From JABDLO01 sp035327565 (GTDB lineage: Bacteria > Bacteroidota > Bacteroidia > Chitinophagales > Saprospiraceae), in NCBI GenBank assembly GCA_035327565.1, contig DAOLDB010000009.1, positions 21,614 to 85,613 of the forward strand: DNA of 64,000 bases, written 5' to 3'. Of this stretch, positions 16,321 through 25,365 are shown piece by piece. A program made the position numbers and the translations under genes. The notes under the pieces were generated by a model. That model was given only the letters and a program-made list of their open reading frames with translations, did not search any database and was not told where the DNA came from. Each line of letters begins with the position of its first letter. Position 1 is the stretch's first letter.

Positions 16321-18825
16321 TCAAAGTGCATTAGGATCAATTTTCTTAATAAGATCCTTCACTTCTTCTAATGACATAGATTTTAATGTTTCTGCATCAG
16401 GCTTTTTGCCATCAATTTTTGGTAAGGAAAGGGCTTTCTTTTTGACTCTGATAAAAGGTCCCCATCTTCCGTTTTCTATAAAAATTTTATCCTTTTCCCA
16501 TTGCTTAATATACTTATTGCTTTCTTTCTCAACTTTTTGCTCAATCAATTGGATCGCGTCTTCCAGACTGATGGTTTGAACATCGAACTTTTTGGGTACA
16601 TTAACATACTGATCTTTCCACTTCAAAAAAGGGCCAAATCGACCTTTACCCCGTGTAATCGGCTCATTTTGGTATGTTCCAAGAGGTTGGTCTTCTTCTA
16701 ATTTTGCATCCACAATCAGGGAAGCTTCATTAATATCAATGGACAATGGATCTGTTCCTTTGGGCAACGAGGCAAATTTATCACCAAACTTGATATAGGG
16801 TCCATATCTGCCGCTATTAACGACCAATTCATATCCTTTATATTCACCCAGAGTTTTTGGGAGTTTGAAAAGATCAAGGGCTTCATCAAAAGAAATCGTT
16901 TCTATGGATTGCCCCGGAGTAAGGTTTGCAAATTTTGGCTTTCCTTCCTCTCCCACTTCCTCTCTGGATCCTATTTGAACCACTGGACCATAACGGGTCA
17001 TTTGTACGAGTACTGTATGACCAGAATGAGGATCTTTTCCTAAAATTCGCGTTCCTTTTGCCCTGTCTGCTGTCTCAAGGGTATATTCAATCATTTTATG
17101 GAAAGGATCATAAAACTCTCTGACAATCTTTTTCCAATCTTCGCTTCCATCAGCAATACTATCAAGTCTGTCTTCCACTTCAGCAGTGAATTTGTAATCC
17201 ATAATGTCCGAAAAATGCTGGTTGAGAAAATCTGTAACTACCATACCCATATCGGTTGCAAATAGCCTGTTGGTTACTGCCCCGGTTTTTTCGGTTTTAA
17301 CGGTATGAGTAATTTGACCGCCTTTCATTTGTAGTAAAACAAATGGTCTTTCTTCGCCCTCCTTATTTTCTTTTACAACGTACCCCCGGTCGCTCTCCAT
17401 TATTTTTGTAATGGTGGGAGCATAAGTTGATGGTCTTCCTATACCCAATTCCTCTAATTTCTTGACCAGTGCAGCTTCAGTATATCGTGCAGGAGGTCGG
17501 GTAAATCGCTGAGTGGCTTCCATGATTTTCAATGGCAAATCTTGTCCTTTCTGTAGCGGTGGCAACATGCCTTTGGTCTCATCTTCCTCATCATCATCGG
17601 AAGATTCCAAATATACTTTAAGAAATCCATCAAATTTTAAAACTTCTCCCGAAGCCTCAAAATACCCTCCATCCAATGTAGAGACGTCAATTTGTACAAT
17701 AGTTTTCTCAATCTCAGCCTGGGCCATTTGGGATGCTATGGTTCTTTTCCAAATCAAATCATAAAGTCTGTGTTCGTCAGTTGAACCTTTGATTTCAGAT
17801 TGCTCCATATAGGTTGGGCGAATGGCTTCATGGGCTTCCTGACTTCCCGGAGCTTTTGATTTGTATTTTCTCACCAGGAGGTACTGTTCACCATACTCTT
17901 TTTTAATTGTATCAGCGATACTTGCAATGGCCTGATCACTTAATGACGTAGAATCGGTACGCATATATGTGATCGCTCCCTGTTCATATAATCGTTGTGC
18001 CACCTGCATAGTACGATTGACACTGAAATAGAGTTTCCTGCTGGCTTCCTGCTGCAACGTAGAAGTAGTGAAAGGTGGAGCCGGATTTCTTTTTAATGGT
18101 TTTTTATCGATAGATCGGATCGTAAAAAGAGCCTCTTTACATCTCTCTAAAAAAGCAAATGCTTCTTTCTCTTCCTTAAACTTTTCTTTATATTCTGATT
18201 TTAACTCAACTTCTTTACCTTCTGAGTTTTTCACTAAAAAATTTGCAGTGACTCTAAAAAATGGTTCCGATTTGAATTGTTGAATTTCTCTTTCTCTTTC
18301 AACAATTAACTTGACAGCAACCGATTGTACCCTACCAGCACTTAGCTTACCCCTGATCTTCCTCCATAATGTCTCTGATAGCTCAAATCCTACTAACCGG
18401 TCTAATATTCTTCTGGCCTGTTGGGCATTCACCAGATCAATATCAACTTTCCTCGGATTTCGCACTGCATTTTCAATCGCTGTTTTTGTGATTTCTCTGA
18501 AAACGATTCTCTTGGTTTGATTGGGATTAAGTCCCAACACTTCACACAAATGCCAGGAAATTGCTTCTCCTTCACGATCTTCGTCCGTAGCCAACCAGAT
18601 CTCCTTAGCCTTCTTTGCCTCCTCTTTTAACTCTTTGACTACTTTCCTTTTTTCCGGAGAAATGGTATATTTTGGTTCCAGAGTTTTTACATCCAAACCT
18701 TTTTCCCCTTTGTCCAAATCCCTTATGTGTCCATAACTTGATTTTACTTTAAAATCATTTCCAAGGAATTTTTCAATAGTCTTTGCTTTTGCCGGTGACT
18801 CGACAATCAATAAATTTTTAGTCAT
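16321..18825 (-). CDS. topA: DNA topoisomerase I (type IA)
   Basis: Relaxes negatively supercoiled DNA by single-strand passage. It has 834 residues. TOPRIM comes first ('LLIVESPAKAKTIEKFLG', 'LATDEDREGEAISWHL'), followed by the central gate domain with the active-site Tyr in 'GAITYMRTDSTSL'. After about residue 590 there are four non-zinc C-terminal repeats, each with an 'RYGPxx' or 'RWGPFI' core ('MTRYGPVVQIG', 'SGRYGPYIKFG', 'GRFGPFLKW', 'NGRWGPFIRV'). No Cys4 zinc fingers are present, the usual Bacteroidota layout. Confidence 0.97.
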   Translation of the reverse strand: MTKNLLIVESPAKAKTIEKFLGNDFKVKSSYGHIRDLDKGEKGLDVKTLEPKYTISPEKRKVVKELKEEAKKAKEIWLATDEDREGEAISWHLCEVLGLNPNQTKRIVFREITKTAIENAVRNPRKVDIDLVNAQQARRILDRLVGFELSETLWRKIRGKLSAGRVQSVAVKLIVEREREIQQFKSEPFFRVTANFLVKNSEGKEVELKSEYKEKFKEEKEAFAFLERCKEALFTIRSIDKKPLKRNPAPPFTTSTLQQEASRKLYFSVNRTMQVAQRLYEQGAITYMRTDSTSLSDQAIASIADTIKKEYGEQYLLVRKYKSKAPGSQEAHEAIRPTYMEQSEIKGSTDEHRLYDLIWKRTIASQMAQAEIEKTIVQIDVSTLDGGYFEASGEVLKFDGFLKVYLESSDDDEEDETKGMLPPLQKGQDLPLKIMEATQRFTRPPARYTEAALVKKLEELGIGRPSTYAPTITKIMESDRGYVVKENKEGEERPFVLLQMKGGQITHTVKTEKTGAVTNRLFATDMGMVVTDFLNQHFSDIMDYKFTAEVEDRLDSIADGSEDWKKIVREFYDPFHKMIEYTLETADRAKGTRILGKDPHSGHTVLVQMTRYGPVVQIGSREEVGEEGKPKFANLTPGQSIETISFDEALDLFKLPKTLGEYKGYELVVNSGRYGPYIKFGDKFASLPKGTDPLSIDINEASLIVDAKLEEDQPLGTYQNEPITRGKGRFGPFLKWKDQYVNVPKKFDVQTISLEDAIQLIEQKVEKESNKYIKQWEKDKIFIENGRWGPFIRVKKKALSLPKIDGKKPDAETLKSMSLEEVKDLIKKIDPNAL

Positions 18826-19157
18826 CCTTTTATTATTTGGAGATATTTCAAACCGGATGCAATCATAAGCACTATTTTTGAAATGAACAGCAAAAAGAAT
18901 CCAGGTTTCGTATTTTTTTGCTTTTAATAATGGTTTTAACCTCTTGTTTATTTTCGGAACAAGTCTCTTTTGATAAATAATTTATAAAAAGTATTCTATC
19001 ATCAGTGTGGAAAATTGTGTATTTACCATTTAGAAATCCTCTTCTTTGGAAACTCCGGTAAGAATGCATGGATATACAAAAAATTTAATGATTCTTTACT
19101 CCATGTTTGCCATAGATAGATACCCTCTAAGCTCCATAGGAAAAAAGCAAAATAGGA
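18826..19157. other. Intergenic region upstream of topA
   Basis: 332 bases between topA and the DUF6794-like gene, both on the minus strand. A weak -7-like sequence for topA (CAATCATA on the plus strand, 18860-18867, one mismatch) is present. A 65-codon minus-strand frame inside it lacks any recognisable protein character. Nothing else was seen. Confidence 0.4.
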
Positions 19158-19697
19158 TCAATTCTTGCCAGGGATAGAATCTTTTTGAAGGATCTCTTTG
19201 GATATAATTTTTCTTTCAAAATCTTCCTTTCTTCTTTGTTTCATTCTGGCAGCCAGGGATTCAATATCGAGATCTCTTTGATTGAGGTGTTTATGAAGAT
19301 TTCGTAGGGTAAATTCAATCATATCGTCTTCATCAGTTACTCCCATACTTCTCAAATAATGAACATATCTGCTCCCTTCAATAAAATTCCAGTTCACCGA
19401 AATCCATCGTCCAATACCAAAATGTAATCTTTTTACTACAAAATCTTCATCGGCATTGCTAAATTTTTGGAGAGCATCTTTTGGGGACAGTATAATAATT
19501 TCCTGGATGGCTTCATGAATATCCTTAGGAATGTAGACGCCATTGATCCGGGTCTTTTTAATATTGTACTGATATACTTTTTCTATTTCTTCGGGCGATG
19601 AAGGGGGTGAATCCTGTGAAAAAATATCAGGTGAATAAATGATTATAGTAATGAATAAACCAATAAATAATTGAACAGGTATAATCCTTGCATTCAT
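19158..19697 (-). CDS. Secreted DUF6794-like protein
   Basis: A 179-residue exported protein. From the Met at 19697 the signal peptide is well formed ('MNARIIPVQLFIGLFITIII', cleavage near FSQ-DS); the frame also allows a start at 19730, which adds eleven uncharged residues. The mature part has the conserved run 'YIPKDIHEAIQEIIILSPK', 'RLHFGIGRWISVNWNF', then 'EGSRYVHYLRSMGVTDEDDM', which from memory resembles the DUF6794 family. The C-terminus is a charged helix. The function is unknown. It lies divergently, only a few tens of bases from the small membrane protein gene on the other strand. Confidence 0.75.
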   Translation of the reverse strand: MNARIIPVQLFIGLFITIIIYSPDIFSQDSPPSSPEEIEKVYQYNIKKTRINGVYIPKDIHEAIQEIIILSPKDALQKFSNADEDFVVKRLHFGIGRWISVNWNFIEGSRYVHYLRSMGVTDEDDMIEFTLRNLHKHLNQRDLDIESLAARMKQRRKEDFERKIISKEILQKDSIPGKN

Positions 19698-19749
19698 AAA
19701 CCCTGTCAGGTGGTTAATAAATTGGTTCATATTTTATAATTCAAAAACT

Positions 19750-20031
19750 ATGAAAAATCCCAAAGTAAACATTAAATATCCAGAATTTATTTTAGCACTC
19801 ACCTGCATATATTTCGTTCTTTGGTTACTTAGTCCATATATTGGTTTTCTATTTTCAGTCATCACCATTGCTGTTTGCATAGGTGTCATTATAATTGCAA
19901 TGATTTCTGAATGGATCGAACCCTCAAAAACGCCAAAGTTGATTTTTTATTATTTGATCATTGCCATTGTAATACCTGCAATTACCCTATTTTTTTATAT
20001 AGTTATCCTGCGTACTCCGATTCCTTTTTAG
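19750..20031 (+). CDS. Small three-helix membrane protein
   Basis: A 93-residue protein with three hydrophobic stretches: 'ILALTCIYFVLWLLS', 'FLFSVITIAVCIGVIIIAMI' and 'LIFYYLIIAIVIPAITLFFY'. A short charged loop ('SEWIEPSKTPK') separates the last two. No family was recognised. The continuous membrane pattern and plausible start support a real gene, but its size and the lack of a clear promoter lower confidence. Confidence 0.55.
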   Translation: MKNPKVNIKYPEFILALTCIYFVLWLLSPYIGFLFSVITIAVCIGVIIIAMISEWIEPSKTPKLIFYYLIIAIVIPAITLFFYIVILRTPIPF

Positions 20032-20120
20032 GTATTCATTTTTTTAAAAATTCAATGCCCATTGGTAGTTCTAAAACAAAAATATCTGGATATATTTACG
20101 CTCCAATTTAACAATAATCA

Positions 20121-23100
20121 ATGAAGTATCCGGTCAGGGTTTTGGTGGTGTTGATGCTGATTATTATCCATAATTGCTTGGGTTTCTCACAACATAGGTG
20201 TGGTACTGATTTGCAAATGAGTGACTTACAAATGAAAGATCCTTCTCTTGAAAGGGAAATGCAAGAGTCTTTCAGACAATTCCGATTATCACAGGCACTT
20301 CGATCCAATGATCCCCCTGGTTGCCCAATTGTCATTCCGGTACATGTGATTATTCTCCATCCACCCGGTGAGGCGATCGGTGAGGGCGCTAATTTGTCTG
20401 TTGAGCGCATATTAAGTCAGATCGAAGTCGTCAATCAGGATTTCGGAAGATATAATTCTGACAGGTTTTTAACTCCATCGGTTTTTTCAGCTGGCAATAC
20501 AGGTATCCAGTTTTGTATGGCTACCATAGACCCTGACGGAAACCCAACCAATGGAATTTCCCGGTTAGCAACTCAGGCAATGTATGATATAGGTGAAACA
20601 TCCTCCATAAAAGATGTACGTACCGGGGTCAAAAGAGAAACAGAATGGGATCCTGAAAAATACCTTAATATATGGGTTTCACCTACGATTTCTCTATTAG
20701 GGTTCGCTAAAGTGCCAACGCGTACACGGATTCCGGATCCTGAAGATGACGGAGTAAGTATATTTACTGATGCATTTGGAGGGCCGGGATATGCCACTGA
20801 ACCCTTCTATGACATGGGCAGAACCCTTACACATGAAATTGGTCATTATTTGGGATTAAATCACATCTGGCGAGTACCTGGATGTTCGCTGGATGATGGA
20901 ATTGATGACACACCTTTGCAACACTCTCCTTCTTCAGGTTGCCCTGTCCATCCCAGGCCAAGTTGCGGCAATGAGGGTGACATGTTTATGAATTATATGG
21001 ATTATACTGATGATGTTTGTATGAATGCCTTTACGGTAGGTCAGGGTGCCTATATGCGTGAAATTCTCCATACTTCAAGAGCATCTTTATTGGATGCTGC
21101 TTATCTGGCATGCGGTGAATCACTCGTCATTGAGTTGGAAGAGGTGAATCGAAGATCACCGAAATGTCATGGAGCCAGAAATGGTATGCTGGAATTTGAA
21201 ATTTGCGGCACGACATCGACCGACCTGTTATGGTATATCAATGGCAATTTAAATACTTCAGGACCTGTGTTTAATCAAATCAATGGAGGGCTTCATACCA
21301 TTTCTGTAAGAAATAGCGCCGGCATAGAATTAGTTTCTTTACAAACCGTGTTAAACGAGCCTGAAAAATACATTATTGAGGTAGGCAACATAATTGATGC
21401 TTCCTGTTTTGACTTCAATGACGGAGAAATCAACATAGCAGCTTTACCCAATGGACATTCCACTTCCTTTCAGTATTACATAAATGGTACCGGGCCTAAT
21501 CATACCGGCCATTTTAATAATTTAAAAGCTGGCATATATGACATATTAATCACTGATAATCACGATTGTTTTGAAAGTATCCAAATTGAAATTAAACAAC
21601 CCCAGGCATTGCGATTAGAAGTTGTTGATTTACAACAACCTACTTGTCACGACGCTGTGAACGGATCCTTGATTGTGGTGGGTACGGGCGGTAGTGGCAC
21701 ATATAGTTATTCAACAGGATCCGGTGCTGAAAGTATGGATGGGGTTTTTGACGGTTTGGGACATGGAATGGTTGAGGTTTCAGTATCAGACGGTATTTGT
21801 ACAGAGACGATCGAAGTTAATATACCTTTAACCGGAGAACTTTTTTTGCATTCAATATCTGTAAAAAATGTTTCCTGTCATGGAAATAATGATGCCGAAA
21901 TTCTGCTCATTGCTGAAGGGGGAGTTGCACCTTATTTATTTTCTTGGGAAGATGCCGATTGGACAGAAAACAATAGAATTCTGAATTTGGAGTCTGGGTT
22001 TTATGAAGTGAAAGTCTCTGATGATTTGGGATGCATTAAAACCCTCTGGGTTGAAATTGATCAACCTTCACCCATCCTTTTAAATGCTGTTGTGACACCT
22101 ATACAATGTGCCGGTGATGAAAATGGATCCATTCAAATTCAGGTAGAGGGCGGAACCGGGCCTTTTCAATATTTTGTCAATGAAGTACAATTTGCGGGCT
22201 CTTTGATTGAAGGACTTTCAGAAGGTATATACGATGTGACAGTGATCGACGATCAGCATTGTGAGCAATCCGGTACATATGTGCTGGGTACAGCCCAGGA
22301 GATCACAATGGAGGTCGAATTCTTTCAGATGCCTACATGCCAGAATTCCTCTGATGGTGTGATCAGTTTAGCCGTTGCAGGGGGTTCAGGCCAATACAGT
22401 TTCAGTATGGATGGTGAGAATTTCCAGCAATCTCAACAGTTTACAGGATTAGAAGGAGGCAGGCATACTTTGTACGTTTCTGATGGCAATCAATGTCTGG
22501 CCGCATTACCATTTGACCTCCCTGTGCCACCGGCCATTCGTTTTGGAAATATTGATATATTTACTCCCTCATGCAATGGAGTATTGGATGGTATGATATC
22601 TTTTGACATCTTTAATACATTGGGATCTTATACCATTGAAATGAATGGTACTGAGGTCGAACATACAGTATATTCAGGATTGCAAGCCGGCAATTACCAT
22701 TTTAAAATTACAGACGAAAGGGGATGCAGAAAAGATACAACTATAATCCTGCCCACACGGAATGGATTATTTGTCAAACTGGAAGAAATTTCCGCTACCA
22801 ATTGCCCATTGAATGAAATCGGATCCATTCATATCTCAGGTATAGGAGGAAGTGGATCACTTAGTTATTCCCTGGACCAGATCATACAAACGCATGGAGA
22901 ATTTAAAAATCTCCCGGGGGGCAAATATGAAATAAAAGTAGAAGACGAAGAAGGCTGTGTTTCTGTGTTCAGAGCTGAAGTCCCTGTAGTTGGAGGCTTG
23001 ATCGTCAGTCTTCAATCATTAAAAAATCCTACATGTTTTAATGACAATGATGGTGAAATCCGTTTAAACGTTTCAGGAGGTGTTACTCCATATCATTTCA

Positions 23101-24194
23101 TAAATGAATCCGGATCCAATGAGACAGGGATTTTTCATCTTCTGGAAGCCGGTGTGTATAATACTTCAGTACACGATCAGTACGGATGCAGAGGCCAAAT
23201 CAAGATCGAATTAAACGGTGCAGAACCCATCACCCTGGATACTGTATTCTTCAGGCTTCCTCGATGCCCCGGGGGAAATGATGGAGGGATCAATGTTGAT
23301 GCAATAGGAGGGACCGGTTTATTAAGTTATACATTAGGAAATCAAACCAATTTTAATGGTGCATTTAACAACCTTTCAAAAGGTAACTACCCGGTGATCG
23401 TGAGAGATACCAGGGGGTGCAATAAAATTTTCAATATATTCCTGAACGCACCGGATGAAATGACTTTAGGAAATTTAGAGATTCAATCACCTTCCTGCTA
23501 TGGGTATGAAGATGGAGCCATTCGCTTTATAGCACTGGGTGGCACCGGCAATAAACAGGTAAACATCAATGGAATAGGGTTTCCTCATGAAGTAGATTTA
23601 GAAGGTATAGAAGCCGGTGTATTTACTATACAGATCAGGGATGCCAACAACTGCAATGCCCGTTATGATATCTTTATGGGCCAGCCTCAGGAATTGCTTA
23701 TTGATGAAATCGTAATATCACCACATACACCCAACAATCTGGGAAGCATTGACATCAAAGCTACCGGAGGCACCAAACCTTTTATTTACTCACTTAACCA
23801 TGACTTCATCCAAATGCATTCTTTGTTTTCTTTACTGGAAAGGGGAATGTATCATGTGGGAATAAAAGACTATCATGGTTGTATTACAGAAGAAATGGTC
23901 ACTATACCTTTTGATCCCCTGGAAATTAACCCTCCGGGAAGCATCGTAGATATTGCGGTCGGACATAATCCCGGCAATCAGGACACACAGGTCTCATTAA
24001 TATCTTATGGCAACCAGGAGATTGTTTTTCAAATCTTTGATATGGGAGGAAAATTTGTAGGAATTACAAAGGGTTTTGTGACCGATGGTCCTAACACTAT
24101 TTCTATACCTACAAATCAATTGCCCACAGGGGTGTATATTCTCAGAATTGCTACTTCCAGAGACGTCAAAACCCACAAGTTTTTGAAATACTGA
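20121..24194 (+). CDS. Large T9SS-secreted M43 metalloprotease with about 12 SprB-type repeats
   Basis: A 1357-residue surface or secreted protein. After a signal peptide ('VLVVLMLIIIHNCLGFSQ') comes an M43 protease domain with the zinc motif 'HEIGHYLGLNH' (residues 238-248) and Met-turn 'MNYMDYTDD'. From about residue 350 to 1265 I count twelve SprB-like repeats of about 75 residues, most opening with a pattern like C-x(4)-D-G-x-I and closing with 'GxYxVxVxDxxGC', for example 'CAGDENGSIQIQVEGGTGP'. The last 80 residues form a T9SS type A sorting domain ('QIFDMGGKFVG', 'LPTGVYILRIATS'). Likely exported to the cell surface by the gliding/T9SS machinery as an adhesive protease. The substrate is unknown. 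Confidence 0.92.
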   Translation: MKYPVRVLVVLMLIIIHNCLGFSQHRCGTDLQMSDLQMKDPSLEREMQESFRQFRLSQALRSNDPPGCPIVIPVHVIILHPPGEAIGEGANLSVERILSQIEVVNQDFGRYNSDRFLTPSVFSAGNTGIQFCMATIDPDGNPTNGISRLATQAMYDIGETSSIKDVRTGVKRETEWDPEKYLNIWVSPTISLLGFAKVPTRTRIPDPEDDGVSIFTDAFGGPGYATEPFYDMGRTLTHEIGHYLGLNHIWRVPGCSLDDGIDDTPLQHSPSSGCPVHPRPSCGNEGDMFMNYMDYTDDVCMNAFTVGQGAYMREILHTSRASLLDAAYLACGESLVIELEEVNRRSPKCHGARNGMLEFEICGTTSTDLLWYINGNLNTSGPVFNQINGGLHTISVRNSAGIELVSLQTVLNEPEKYIIEVGNIIDASCFDFNDGEINIAALPNGHSTSFQYYINGTGPNHTGHFNNLKAGIYDILITDNHDCFESIQIEIKQPQALRLEVVDLQQPTCHDAVNGSLIVVGTGGSGTYSYSTGSGAESMDGVFDGLGHGMVEVSVSDGICTETIEVNIPLTGELFLHSISVKNVSCHGNNDAEILLIAEGGVAPYLFSWEDADWTENNRILNLESGFYEVKVSDDLGCIKTLWVEIDQPSPILLNAVVTPIQCAGDENGSIQIQVEGGTGPFQYFVNEVQFAGSLIEGLSEGIYDVTVIDDQHCEQSGTYVLGTAQEITMEVEFFQMPTCQNSSDGVISLAVAGGSGQYSFSMDGENFQQSQQFTGLEGGRHTLYVSDGNQCLAALPFDLPVPPAIRFGNIDIFTPSCNGVLDGMISFDIFNTLGSYTIEMNGTEVEHTVYSGLQAGNYHFKITDERGCRKDTTIILPTRNGLFVKLEEISATNCPLNEIGSIHISGIGGSGSLSYSLDQIIQTHGEFKNLPGGKYEIKVEDEEGCVSVFRAEVPVVGGLIVSLQSLKNPTCFNDNDGEIRLNVSGGVTPYHFINESGSNETGIFHLLEAGVYNTSVHDQYGCRGQIKIELNGAEPITLDTVFFRLPRCPGGNDGGINVDAIGGTGLLSYTLGNQTNFNGAFNNLSKGNYPVIVRDTRGCNKIFNIFLNAPDEMTLGNLEIQSPSCYGYEDGAIRFIALGGTGNKQVNINGIGFPHEVDLEGIEAGVFTIQIRDANNCNARYDIFMGQPQELLIDEIVISPHTPNNLGSIDIKATGGTKPFIYSLNHDFIQMHSLFSLLERGMYHVGIKDYHGCITEEMVTIPFDPLEINPPGSIVDIAVGHNPGNQDTQVSLISYGNQEIVFQIFDMGGKFVGITKGFVTDGPNTISIPTNQLPTGVYILRIATSRDVKTHKFLKY

Positions 24195-24247
24195 TCATAT
24201 TTACAGGCTGTGGATTTGTGAGCATTTATTCATTGTAAACTTTATTC

Positions 24248-24255
24248 TACCTTTG
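24248..24255 (+). promoter_or_regulatory. -7 promoter element for lpxK-wzi-metH
   Basis: Reads TACCTTTG, an exact consensus match, 44 bases before the lpxK ATG. Confidence 0.6.
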
Positions 24256-24299
24256 ATATCCTGAAGATTAAACCCGGTCAAATTCATTTTTTAAAAATT

Positions 24300-25364
24300 A
24301 TGATCGAAAATAAATTAGCATATATCCTGCTTTATCCTTTCACTTTACTTTATGGTTTGGTCATCAATACCCGGAATTTTCTGTTTGATTCCGGCATGCT
24401 GAAAGCAACAAAGTTTAGCGTTCCCGTGATCAGTATAGGAAATCTCTCGATTGGGGGAGCGGGAAAAACGCCTCATGTGGAGTATATGATCCAACAACTG
24501 ATCCCTTTCCTGGAAGTTGGGATATTAAGTCGGGGTTATAAGCGAAAAACCAAAGGATTTATGCTGGTTCAGACCGGGCATTCTGCATTAGAAGCGGGTG
24601 ATGAGCCCCTGATGTTCAAAAGAAAATATTCGGATGTCGCAGTAGCTGTTTGTGAGAGCAGAACTCTGGCAGTCCCAATGATTATGAAGTACTATCCTGA
24701 TATCCAGGTCATTCTGATGGATGACGGATTTCAACACCGTGGCATTCTTCCCGGATTAAATATATTATTGACTCCTTTTGGAAAGCCATTCACGCGTGAC
24801 GCCCTTTTACCGTCAGGTAGATTGAGAGAATATCCGTCAGCCTACAGCAGGGCAGATATCATTATCATTACTAAATGCCCTGTGATGGCTGATGAAAATA
24901 TGCTTTTGAGTCTCAAGAATGAAATTAACCCGCTGGAACATCAACAATTGTTTTTTACCCGTTATCGCTATTTACCTGTGTACAACTTTTATCTTCCAAA
25001 GGATAAATTATCATTACATCGGGAAATGGATATCATTCTGATCAGCGCAATTGCAAATACTCAGTATTTACTTGATTATCTGGAAGGTATGGTTGCTTCT
25101 GTACACGAGATGAACTTCGAAGACCATCATATTTTTTCTGAAAGGAATATTGATTACCTTCATCATATTTATAAAAGCAGAGAAACTTCAAATAAAATTA
25201 TCCTAACCACAGACAAAGACGCCATGCGTTTGGATATGTGGAGAAATAAAATGTATGACCTGGGTTTGCCTGTATACATATTACCTATTGAAGTGGAGTT
25301 TTTAACTGATGAAGGTGTTTTTTTACAAAGTGTAAAAAAATTTTTACTGGACTTTAAAGTGTAA
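24300..25364 (+). CDS. lpxK: Tetraacyldisaccharide 4'-kinase
   Basis: Inner-membrane-associated kinase that phosphorylates the lipid A precursor at the 4' position to make lipid IVA. It has 354 residues. An N-terminal hydrophobic segment ('LAYILLYPFTLLYGLVIN') precedes the Walker A motif 'GNLSIGGAGKTPHVEYM' (about residues 47-63), followed by 'ILSRGYKRKTKGF' and 'VILMDDGFQHR', both typical of LpxK. It is the first gene of a tight run: the next gene starts one base after its stop. Confidence 0.95.
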   Translation: MIENKLAYILLYPFTLLYGLVINTRNFLFDSGMLKATKFSVPVISIGNLSIGGAGKTPHVEYMIQQLIPFLEVGILSRGYKRKTKGFMLVQTGHSALEAGDEPLMFKRKYSDVAVAVCESRTLAVPMIMKYYPDIQVILMDDGFQHRGILPGLNILLTPFGKPFTRDALLPSGRLREYPSAYSRADIIIITKCPVMADENMLLSLKNEINPLEHQQLFFTRYRYLPVYNFYLPKDKLSLHREMDIILISAIANTQYLLDYLEGMVASVHEMNFEDHHIFSERNIDYLHHIYKSRETSNKIILTTDKDAMRLDMWRNKMYDLGLPVYILPIEVEFLTDEGVFLQSVKKFLLDFKV

Positions 25365-25365
25365 A

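Noticed and set aside
18872..19069. 65-codon minus-strand frame upstream of topA
   Set aside because: Lys/Ser-rich with no recognisable pattern and no start signals; treated as intergenic.
21165..23900. Regular spacing of similar sequences that could suggest a CRISPR or tandem DNA array
   Set aside because: The similarity is at protein level (SprB-type repeats of about 75 residues) within one open reading frame. The DNA copies are diverged and there are no cas genes.
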